In this document: piece by piece, positions 7,401 to 13,166 of the stretch
Layout of the letters: each line of letters begins with the position of its first letter
Position numbering within the stretch: the first letter of the stretch is position 1
Assembly (NCBI GenBank): GCA_043772355.1
Contig: JAYVGI010000153.1
Span: 1-17,428 of the forward strand
Direction of reading: 5' to 3'
From: JAAFIP01 sp043772355
GTDB taxonomy: Bacteria > Pseudomonadota > Gammaproteobacteria > Burkholderiales > Burkholderiaceae_C
DNA length: 17,428 nucleotides
The notes under the pieces: generated by a model
What the model was told of the DNA's origin: nothing
What the model saw: the letters and a program-made list of their open reading frames with translations, nothing else
Databases searched by the model: none
Position numbers and translations under genes: made by a program

Positions 7401-10379
7401 CCTCTTGCGGGGCTGCCGGTGGAGTACATCGAGTTAACTGTGGCGGTCAATGTCAAAGGAGTCAACGCAGTGCTGCGCCTCACCCGCTATCCCCGCTACA
7501 ACAGTGTTTTGAACCCGCTGGCTATGGTGCACGGCTACAGCGCCAACGGTACCACCTTCACCCATCCCTCGCTCAATCGCAGTGCCGCAGAGTATTTTTG
7601 GCGTGCTGGGCGCGACGTATGGGTGATTGATCTGCGCAGCAGCTCGGGCATGCCGACTGCCACGGTGCCCTGGTCGTATGAGGAAATTGCGCTGGTGGAT
7701 ATTCCGGCGGCTTTGCTACACATCAAAAACGCCACAGGTAAGCGCATAGATGTGGTCGCACATTGCATTGGTGCCGCCATGCTCAGCATGGCGCTTTTGA
7801 CCAAAGCGCAAGAGGTTCGTAGCTCGAAAGTTCAATTGGGTAAAGACACCTGGATCAGTGACGCGCAATTGGGCGCGCTTGCAGCATTCAATGGTGATGG
7901 AGCAGACCATACGCAGCACCCGACGGTCCGCGCCATTGTGCTGAGCCAAAAAGGCCCATTGATGCGGTACACAGATGGCAATGTATTGCGCGCCTACGTG
8001 ATGCGCGCTCTTAGGTGTTGGTTAGCACCCAACGGCTACCAGTTCAGACCGGCTAGCAAGCCCACCGTGGCTGACGAATTACTAGATCGATTGCTGGCGA
8101 CGATGCCTTACCCGGCAAAGGACTACGACGTAGAAAATCCTGTATGGCCATGGGTACCTGGTGGATGGAGCGCCTCCCTCCACCGCATGGATGCACTCTA
8201 CGCGCAAGCTTTTAGTGCACACAATTTAAAGCAAGAGACGCTCGATGCTATTGACGACTTGTTTGGGCCGTTGAATATGGACACGGTAGCGCAGACTATC
8301 CATTTTGTGCGGTTTAACAGCATTACCAACCAGGCTGGTCGGGGTGAGTTTGTGACGCTGGCCCGTTTGAAAGAGCGCTGGGCGGGTATACCTACATTTG
8401 CCATACATGGTGCTGATAACGGGCTGGTGGATGTTTCGACCCAGCAGTTATTGGAAACCAACTTCAAAGCTGCAGGACTGCCTTTTGCCAATAAAACATT
8501 TGAGGGGTTTGGACACCAGGATAGTTTTATTGGAAAAAATTCTGAATTCATCTTTGAAAAATTAGAAAACTTTCTGAAAGCACCGGGCCAATTTTGTGCG
8601 CAAGAAGGTTCAAGCCCTGTGCCAAGCGAGCCGCCCTGTCCGTGGCGATTTGACGCTCCGTGGATAGGGCCCAGGCTGTCAACCTTTACATCAAAGGATG
8701 GCAATCCACATCATAGAATTTATGCTCTGTCGTCACCCAAATACGGTAAATCTCTACTTGTGTTGATACCCGTTAAAAAGACTGGTGCGGAATATACGCG
8801 CTGCGGCGATCCATTGATTTCAAATCCGGGGGAAAGCCAGAACTGGTTGTTCGTTGCCTCACCTACGCCCACCTCTTGCGAGGCGGCCGAGGGTTGGGTG
8901 GCTGTTATCGCTTACCGCTACGAAGAAACTACGTTGAATTCTTCGGATGCAGCCAATGTAAATGCCACTGACCACCATGATGCCGTTCGAACTGGAAAAC
9001 CTTCCGCGGGCACGTATGCTGGAGGTAACGACACTACGTTCACGCATCATTTGAATGCTGATAGCGGTAACGTGACGTTGACGCATGGAAATATTTTCAA
9101 CTTTTTAGACCGGAATATTTTGGACGGTACAGCTCGTCCTCAACTTGATATCCAAGGAACCATTGCTACGATAGCGGTGCCGAATACCGAAGTTGATGCA
9201 GTCTCGCAACAACTGGCCGAGGAAATGGACAAATGGCTAGTCTTGCCTGACAACCACGCCGCTCGTGGTTTTATATCCTGTTCGGACATTCTCAAGTGGA
9301 CTGCCGCTTCGGAGAAAGGCTTCAGCTTTGCTCTGGGAAGTTGCCAATATCCTGCGGGCATGGTGGACAAGCCTGTGGCTGAGCGGTCGATGGGCCTGCT
9401 TGCTGACGCAGCTCATTCATTGGATTTTGTGATCTTTGCTGGTGATCAAATCTATGCAGACGCAACCGCTGGGCTGGTAGACCCCGTGCGTAGCGATGAA
9501 CGCTACGATTTGCCTTACGAAGCAGCGTTGAGATCAGAGCCTATGCGAGCCATCATGCGTAAAGTACCTGTCCACATGATGCTCGACGACCATGAAATAG
9601 TCGATAACTGGGAGCCACCGCACCCTGCCAATATAGACGCCGCTAAGCGAGCAAGTAATGTTCGTGAGCAAGGACTGAAGGCCTATTGGAAGTACCAACG
9701 CCTTGAGTCCTATAAACGCGACATCAACTGGCCTGTATCGTATGACTTCGCGCATGGGGGTGCTCTGGTCTACATGCTGGATACGCGGTCACAGCGTGAG
9801 TTTCGGCCGATAGGTAAACCGGATTTGGCCAAATTGTTTTCAGATGCGGAAATGGTTAAATTGAGGGCATGGTTGAGCGCGAATCAAACTGCATTGAAGT
9901 TTATCGTCTCGCCAGCCATCGTGTTGCCGCAGCGTTTAGGCATGCTTAATACCAATAGCATAGACCAAGCTACACGTAGCGATACCTGGGAGGGTTACCC
10001 TGCTCAATTGCAAAAATTGTTTGAATGCATCGTTGATGAAGAAATTCAAAACACCGTATTCTTGTCCGGTGACGAGCACCTTTCATGTGTCGCAACGGCA
10101 ACATTGACGAAAGATAAAAAATCGCAAAAAATTACGTCTATTCATGCGTCTGGCCTATACGCGCCATTTCCATTTGCGAACTCCAGGCCAGAGGATTTTG
10201 TTGAGGGAATTACCAACACGGTTTTGCAAAGTGTGCACTGCGCAGCGGAGGCGACTTTTGCACCAGCAGGGACGGTGTTTGCAAAAATCACAGTGGTAAA
10301 TGCGAATCAAACCGATCCACGGGTGACAGTTGAATTCATCGGTGCAGACGGGAATGTTAATTTGTCGAAAACCATTTAG
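4425..10379 (+). CDS. Giant fusion: GMC oxidoreductase + alpha/beta hydrolase + PhoD-like phosphatase
   Basis: This 1984-residue protein carries three enzyme modules. Residues ~42-655 form an FAD-dependent GMC/cholesterol-oxidase-like oxidoreductase: dinucleotide fold VGSGYGG (Gly50-Gly55), a ferredoxin-type cluster Cys249-x2-Cys252-x2-Cys255-x3-Cys259, and the C-terminal signature HPLGGCPIG with probable catalytic His582 and Asn634. Residues ~660-1025 are an unassigned joining region. Residues ~1030-1385 are an alpha/beta hydrolase: oxyanion segment VHGYSANG, elbow AHCIGA with Cys1114 in place of Ser, acid candidate Asp1331 and His1364. After another unassigned spacer, residues ~1634-1984 match PhoD-like metallophosphatases: GSCQYPAG, AGDQIYAD (Asp1674), LDDHEIVDN (Asp1721-Asp1728) and SGDEHLS (Asp1883, His1885). 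No signal peptide or membrane segment is visible, so it appears cytoplasmic. AGGA at 4413-4416 supports the ATG, which overlaps the kinase stop. Long GMC-hydrolase fusions related to ChoD-type oxidases exist as far as I recall. The substrate is unknown, and a lipid or sterol-like compound is inference only. Confidence 0.92.
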   Translation: MTKAPPTDNGIDKQNNTTQRRTRLLSKGLVDLGVELTDTPNTVFDVVIVGSGYGGSVAAQQLAGLQKRGKDGAASNISVCVLERGSEYLPGMFPSTFADLPGHVRYGAQGTGQVTGMHEGLFDVRTGTDVQALVANGLGGGSLINAGVMAEPKFSEFESRLPQSLTDALQGGGGGGYLKRAKALLFGHPLSVENTNTIKNNDCFAKQSPLKFQRLEELGKSVGVHAATNITVAMKNQDANPYSVNLNQCVGCGDCMTGCNVGAKASLDTNLLAQASRDGVKIYTGASVLSVSRNDDLCRKDSCQEDHLWTLEVVHTLPALRARVIEPVRLQARKVILAAGTFGSTEILLRSRTDKLVFSNMLGERFSCNGDNIAAVHGLKKKANCTADEDDALEARMVGPTITGSVVVPRDGEELGFLIQEFAVPAPLKRLFAELVTTANVLAKLPEADPKAHGREHLDEPDATDPCAVNDDAINNTLLVGLIGHDDASGSLRLPPQIISSASDAVRAAAAGEGRAQEGTLQIIWPDARNGKQLNAAHRRLTDYCGKAFEGADVLANPMWRLLPGQLADLVSQPRGPVMTVHPLGGCPIGEDIAKGVVDEYGRVFNQHRDGRHSWEGSLMVLDGSIIPGSLGANPSLTISAIALRAVEHLKTAWGYAAQEAAPAKSALENRPYFARVLPSTSPTQQPTVVAIMERLSGAVMLHAGKSLSERYIVEITLGYEDIALQSLMSTWRGRTLQVKSDTSYVRLFKADEWNAGPQLRVASDDVRERRALYRASLSGTLQFFHREPNSALTRKMAIIDYLKNRGFREIFKNFLYKEKKPYVEPAELSKSSNIFTSAKDKIYGAMRLATRAGEVRRFDYSLKIGDVSKIDSKILSSSFTDALKDAVMRGEKRLTYNRRANPWQQMMELSLTQFPLMTEGETPLLMLDTRFVAAQNIPLMQIVGQKNQANTLLDMASFGLFMTRVMLNIHIWSFKKPDQPRTAREPTRLPGPLAGLPVEYIELTVAVNVKGVNAVLRLTRYPRYNSVLNPLAMVHGYSANGTTFTHPSLNRSAAEYFWRAGRDVWVIDLRSSSGMPTATVPWSYEEIALVDIPAALLHIKNATGKRIDVVAHCIGAAMLSMALLTKAQEVRSSKVQLGKDTWISDAQLGALAAFNGDGADHTQHPTVRAIVLSQKGPLMRYTDGNVLRAYVMRALRCWLAPNGYQFRPASKPTVADELLDRLLATMPYPAKDYDVENPVWPWVPGGWSASLHRMDALYAQAFSAHNLKQETLDAIDDLFGPLNMDTVAQTIHFVRFNSITNQAGRGEFVTLARLKERWAGIPTFAIHGADNGLVDVSTQQLLETNFKAAGLPFANKTFEGFGHQDSFIGKNSEFIFEKLENFLKAPGQFCAQEGSSPVPSEPPCPWRFDAPWIGPRLSTFTSKDGNPHHRIYALSSPKYGKSLLVLIPVKKTGAEYTRCGDPLISNPGESQNWLFVASPTPTSCEAAEGWVAVIAYRYEETTLNSSDAANVNATDHHDAVRTGKPSAGTYAGGNDTTFTHHLNADSGNVTLTHGNIFNFLDRNILDGTARPQLDIQGTIATIAVPNTEVDAVSQQLAEEMDKWLVLPDNHAARGFISCSDILKWTAASEKGFSFALGSCQYPAGMVDKPVAERSMGLLADAAHSLDFVIFAGDQIYADATAGLVDPVRSDERYDLPYEAALRSEPMRAIMRKVPVHMMLDDHEIVDNWEPPHPANIDAAKRASNVREQGLKAYWKYQRLESYKRDINWPVSYDFAHGGALVYMLDTRSQREFRPIGKPDLAKLFSDAEMVKLRAWLSANQTALKFIVSPAIVLPQRLGMLNTNSIDQATRSDTWEGYPAQLQKLFECIVDEEIQNTVFLSGDEHLSCVATATLTKDKKSQKITSIHASGLYAPFPFANSRPEDFVEGITNTVLQSVHCAAEATFAPAGTVFAKITVVNANQTDPRVTVEFIGADGNVNLSKTI

Positions 10380-11014
10380 GCGCCGGTGGTGTTACGCAAT
10401 TCAATGCCCAATGACGCCGCGTTGTAAACCGCCTCGGTACGGTTAGTAGCGCCCAGTGCGGCCAACACTGCGGCGACGTGGGTTTTCACTGTCGCCTCGG
10501 AAATGCCCAGCTCGCGGGCTATGACTTTGTTGATTTTGCCTTGAATCATTTTCATCAGCACTTCGCGCTGACGCGCTGTAAAGTGCACTTTGTCGTTGGC
10601 GGGTGCTTTGACCGAAAACCCTAGTGAGCCCGCTATGCTGTGTTGAGGCAGGTAAGACTGCCCGCCCAGTATCCGTTTCATGGCGGAGACGAGCACTGTT
10701 GCGGACGACGACTTGGGTACAAAGCTCATGGCGCCGTGCTGAATACATGCCTCTATATGGGGCGGGGCATCTTCGCTAGACACCACTACGATGGGCGCGG
10801 CATCAAAGGCAAATCGCAGACGCTCGATGCCATTAAAACCAAACGCGTCTGGCAGGTGCAAGTCCAGAAGGATCAGGTCAATAGCCCCTTGGGTCGCTAT
10901 TGCTTGTGCAATGCTGGTGGCAGTCAGGATGCTGATTCCAGGCTGCACCTCTTTAAGGAGCGCACTCACGCCCTCCAAAAACATTCGGTGATCATCGACC
11001 AACAATACTTGCAT
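10376..11014 (-). CDS. LuxR/NarL-family response regulator
   Basis: A 212-residue two-component regulator. The N-terminal receiver has the acidic pair Asp7/Asp8, phospho-acceptor Asp51 in LILLDLHLPD, the Ser79/Ser80 switch region and Lys101 in VPKSS. The C-terminal LuxR-type helix-turn-helix spans ~145-200, with the typical run FTARQREVL followed by INKVIARELGISEATVKTH. Its TAA stop lies within the 4-bp overlap with the TAG of the giant enzyme gene, so the two genes are convergent with no room for a terminator between them. An AAGG just after a run of nine A (minus strand) is the ribosome-binding candidate, about 6 nt from the ATG. The obvious kinase partner is the hybrid kinase at the other end of the cassette. 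Its promoter carries the same 18-bp element as the kinase promoter, so autoregulation plus control of the kinase-enzyme operon is a reasonable inference. Confidence 0.94.
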   Translation of the reverse strand: MQVLLVDDHRMFLEGVSALLKEVQPGISILTATSIAQAIATQGAIDLILLDLHLPDAFGFNGIERLRFAFDAAPIVVVSSEDAPPHIEACIQHGAMSFVPKSSSATVLVSAMKRILGGQSYLPQHSIAGSLGFSVKAPANDKVHFTARQREVLMKMIQGKINKVIARELGISEATVKTHVAAVLAALGATNRTEAVYNAASLGIELRNTTGA

Positions 11015-11045
11015 CGCGCGCCTTTTTTTTTCGCCAATGCAGTAG

Positions 11046-11088
11046 ATGATAGAGGATCACGCAAACTCGCGCCTCCTCCGATAGGAGG
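11046..11088 (-). promoter_or_regulatory. Candidate activator-dependent promoter of the response regulator gene
   Basis: Read on the minus strand, TCCTATCGGAGGAGGCGC (11086 down to 11069) is followed after exactly 17 nt by TATCAT (11051-11046). The core is a perfect dyad, CCTCCT-N5-AGGAGG (11072-11088). Motif sequence and spacing match the kinase promoter at 2498-2538. Transcription would start near 11039, giving a leader of about 25 nt that includes a homopolymer of nine A (11031-11023). Confidence 0.6.
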
Positions 11089-11125
11089 ATATACATCGCT
11101 ACAAAATGAGTGACATTGAAAAAGC

Positions 11126-11157
11126 AAAGCTGCGCCGAGGTCTCTGGGCACGGCTTT
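11126..11157 (+). terminator. Terminator-like hairpin upstream of the response regulator
   Basis: AAAGCTGCGCCGAG pairs with CTGGGCACGGCTTT around a GTCT region with two mismatches and one G-T pair; a short T run ends the right arm. No gene on the plus strand directly feeds it except read-through from the giant enzyme, and on the minus strand it lies upstream of the regulator. Its left flank AAAAAGCAAAGC is identical to that of the terminator at 2080-2124. It may be a relic of a terminator or an insulator between the cassette and tRNA-Val. Confidence 0.4.
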
Positions 11158-11191
11158 TGTGCATTGTGAGCGTCCTACCGCGTTGCCATTT

Positions 11192-11237
11192 ACTACATAT
11201 TCAATAGCTGCTCCCGCAATATTCTAAAGGGCTATTG
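11192..11237 (+). repeat. Degenerate intergenic repeat, copy B
   Basis: Ungapped match to 2161-2206 at 31 of 46 positions, in the same orientation and 35 bp after a hairpin. It contains CATATTCAATAGCTGCT and GGGCTATTGG, closer than copy A to the Comamonadaceae intergenic repeat pattern I recall. The similarity may continue to about 11265. The family assignment is from memory. Confidence 0.5.
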
Positions 11238-11303
11238 GTCTAAACGGCTTAAATTCAAAGCCTATGACCAAGCGTGTGTGGGAGTAGGCACAGTTACGCG
11301 TGG

Positions 11304-11309
11304 TATACT
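11304..11309 (+). promoter_or_regulatory. -10 box for tRNA-Val
   Basis: TATACT lies 16 bp before the mature 5' end of tRNA-Val, the usual distance for a tRNA promoter. No good -35 is seen 17 bp upstream. Confidence 0.4.
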
Positions 11310-11325
11310 TACGCTATCGACTCAT

Positions 11326-11402
11326 AGGCGCATAGCTCAGCTGGTTAGAGCACCACCTTGACATGGTGGGGGTCGTTGGTTCGAGTCCAATTGCGCCTAC
11401 CA
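11326..11402 (+). tRNA. tRNA-Val (anticodon GAC)
   Basis: A 77-nt cloverleaf can be folded. The acceptor stem AGGCGCA pairs perfectly with TGCGCCT. The D-arm contains GCTCAGCTGGTTAGAGC. The anticodon stem CCACC/GGTGG holds the loop TTGACAT, giving anticodon GAC. The T-arm has GTTGG-TTCGAGT-CCAAT. The CCA end is encoded. It marks the boundary between the two-component/enzyme cassette and the phaR-rimO-rnr block. Confidence 0.97.
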
Positions 11403-11560
11403 ATCCCCCCGTTTGGTTACCCCTCCCCAAGTGATTTACAAGTCACGCCGTGGGCACTTGCGGGTATTTGCTTGGCCCAATTTTGGGCGTTTCAGGGTAA
11501 ACATAGTGGCTTGGGACGGCATTGCATCACTAAAATCTATTGCAGTGCACCAAATTCCCC

Positions 11561-11566
11561 AGGAGA
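11561..11566 (+). promoter_or_regulatory. Ribosome-binding site deciding the phaR start
   Basis: AGGAGA lies 6 nt before the TTG at 11573. The alternative in-frame TTG at 11540 lies upstream of this site and has no comparable one of its own, so 11573 is preferred. Confidence 0.6.
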
Positions 11567-11572
11567 ACCGAT

Positions 11573-12112
11573 TTGCCTAACAAAGCCTCTAAAAGCAGCA
11601 ACGCAGAAGCTAAACAAAGCCTGCGTGTGATTAAAAAATACCCCAACCGCCGCTTGTACGATACCGACAGCTCCACCTACATTACGCTTGCTGAAGTCAA
11701 ACAGCTGGTACTGGATGGCCAGCCGATGGTGGTGCGCGATGCCAAGTCCAATGAAGATTTGACGCGCAGCATTTTGTTGCAAATTATTCTGGAAGAAGAA
11801 TCTGGTGGCGTGCCCATGTTCAGTGAGGCTGCGCTGGCCAATCTCATCCGTTTCTATGGCCACGCGATGCAAGGATTTATGGGCACCTATTTGGAAAAAA
11901 ATGTGCAGGCTTTTACGGACATGCAAACTAAAATGGCTGAGCAAGGAAAAGCCTTTGCACCTGGCTTGGCTGCCGGGTTGCCGAATATTCCGGGCGTGCC
12001 CAGTGTGATGGGGGCCTATGTAGAGCAGTCTCAAACGATGTTTGCGCAAATGCAGGAGCAGATGCAAAAACAAACCGAGCAAATGTTTGCAGCTTTTGGT
12101 GCTAAGCGCTAG
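11573..12112 (+). CDS. phaR: Polyhydroxyalkanoate synthesis repressor PhaR
   Basis: About 179 residues. The N-terminal DNA-binding region has the hallmark RVIKKYPNRRLYDT, followed by STYITLAEVKQLVLDG and the accessory segment with LLQIILEEES. This is diagnostic of the PhaR/PhbR regulators, which bind phasin and PHA-biosynthesis promoters and are released by binding PHA granules in the cytoplasm. The C-terminal half is Met/Gln-rich and amphipathic (MFAQMQEQMQKQTEQMF), consistent with granule association or oligomerisation. The start is a TTG chosen for its strong upstream AGGAGA; the protein would begin MPNKASKSSN. The metallophosphoesterase gene starts 27 bp later on the same strand, so co-transcription is possible. 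No PHA synthase or phasin gene is in the window. Confidence 0.93.
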   Translation: MPNKASKSSNAEAKQSLRVIKKYPNRRLYDTDSSTYITLAEVKQLVLDGQPMVVRDAKSNEDLTRSILLQIILEEESGGVPMFSEAALANLIRFYGHAMQGFMGTYLEKNVQAFTDMQTKMAEQGKAFAPGLAAGLPNIPGVPSVMGAYVEQSQTMFAQMQEQMQKQTEQMFAAFGAKR

Positions 12113-12139
12113 GGGCTGATTTTTTAGAGGGAGTGCAAC

Positions 12140-13108
12140 ATGGGTAAGGTGAATGTATCTAGCGCACGGCGCGCTGTGGCATGTGTTCTGTCTGTTAGCG
12201 CTGCGGCTGCAATCTTGGTCGCATGTGGTGGCGGTGGCAACACGACTCCTACGGTGTTGCAGGTAAATCCAACTACGCCTTGGGAGTTGATCACTGCTGG
12301 CGACATTGCCCAGTGCAACCCGTTGCGCTCCTCGGCCGACTCCAATGCCCACAGGACCGGGCGTTTGATAGAGCGCCAGTTGGCCATTGCAGGCTCCAAC
12401 TCCAATGTGCTCACATTGGGCGATAACGCCTATTTTGCGGGCCTGAGCATTGGCTATACCACCTGCTACCAGCCTACATGGGGGCAGTTTATTGACAAAA
12501 CGTTTACCATTCCAGGCAACCACGACTATGAACGAGGCGGGGACAATAATTATTTCGACTATTTTGGCCCCAAGGCCTCGCCCGCAGGTGCCGGGCCCCA
12601 GCGCAGTGGCTACTACAGGCTAGACCAAAGCGGATGGACGGTGTTTGCGCTCAATAGCAACATTGATACCTCGGCCGCATCAGCGCAAGGTCAGTGGCTG
12701 AAAAAAGAGCTCGCTACGGCCAGCCCCTGTATTGCAGCAGCATGGCACTTCGCACGATTTACCTCGGCTGCGGATGGCGACAACATCGGCATGACCCAGC
12801 TATGGGACATGCTGGACCAGGCCAAAGCTGATGTGGTGCTGCAAGCCCATGAGCACCACTATGAGCGCTTCGCCCCGATGACTGCCAGCGGTGCCACCGT
12901 AGCAGGCAGTGGCATACGCTCATTTGTGGTGGGCACGGGCGGTGCTGATATCTACGGCTTTGCAGGTACGCGTGCAGGCAGCGAAAAGCAGTTGCAAGCC
13001 TATGGCGTGATGCGTCTGAGCTTGCAAGCGGGCAAAGCGGCCTGGCGCTTTACGGACATCAATGACCAGGTGCAAGACCAAGGTGCGTTCGATTGCCGCA
13101 AAAAGTAG
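12140..13108 (+). CDS. Lipoprotein metallophosphoesterase (purple acid phosphatase-like)
   Basis: A 322-residue protein with a lipoprotein signal: basic start, hydrophobic stretch, lipobox LVAC with Cys29, then GGGGN. The mature enzyme should be anchored in the periplasm or at the outer membrane. Metallophosphoesterase motifs come in order: AGDIAQC (Asp55), LGDNAYF (Asp95 and Tyr98, the GDxxY pattern of purple acid phosphatases), GNHDYE (Asn127, His128), AWHFARF (His203) and AHEHHYERF (His237, His239). Two deviations from the usual form are AWHFARF where WHHPRF is common, and AHEHHYE where GHxHxYE is common; the metal ligands themselves are kept. GAGGGAG at about 12127-12133 supports the ATG. 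The gene sits between phaR and rimO. The substrate is unknown; a phosphomonoester or phosphodiester is all that can be said. Confidence 0.88.
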   Translation: MGKVNVSSARRAVACVLSVSAAAAILVACGGGGNTTPTVLQVNPTTPWELITAGDIAQCNPLRSSADSNAHRTGRLIERQLAIAGSNSNVLTLGDNAYFAGLSIGYTTCYQPTWGQFIDKTFTIPGNHDYERGGDNNYFDYFGPKASPAGAGPQRSGYYRLDQSGWTVFALNSNIDTSAASAQGQWLKKELATASPCIAAAWHFARFTSAADGDNIGMTQLWDMLDQAKADVVLQAHEHHYERFAPMTASGATVAGSGIRSFVVGTGGADIYGFAGTRAGSEKQLQAYGVMRLSLQAGKAAWRFTDINDQVQDQGAFDCRKK

Positions 13109-13154
13109 TTTGCGCAGTAATGCGTGTTACCCACGGGGCAAGCGCCCAGTCTGA

Positions 13155-13160
13155 GACAAT
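13155..13160 (+). promoter_or_regulatory. Possible -10 box for a leaderless rimO transcript
   Basis: GACAAT ends 6 nt before the rimO ATG, which would put the transcription start on or next to the A of the start codon. AGGGGT directly against the ATG is too close to act as a normal Shine-Dalgarno site. No convincing -35 is visible. Confidence 0.3.
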
Positions 13161-13166
13161 AGGGGT

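Noticed and set aside
2080..11160. Integrative element using tRNA-Val as attachment site
   Set aside because: No integrase, no direct repeat of the tRNA 3' end and no mobility gene is visible in the window.
11475..11488. GCCCAA-TT-TTGGGC inverted repeat as a tRNA-Val terminator or phaR operator
   Set aside because: Short and without a T tract; nothing links it to PhaR binding or termination.
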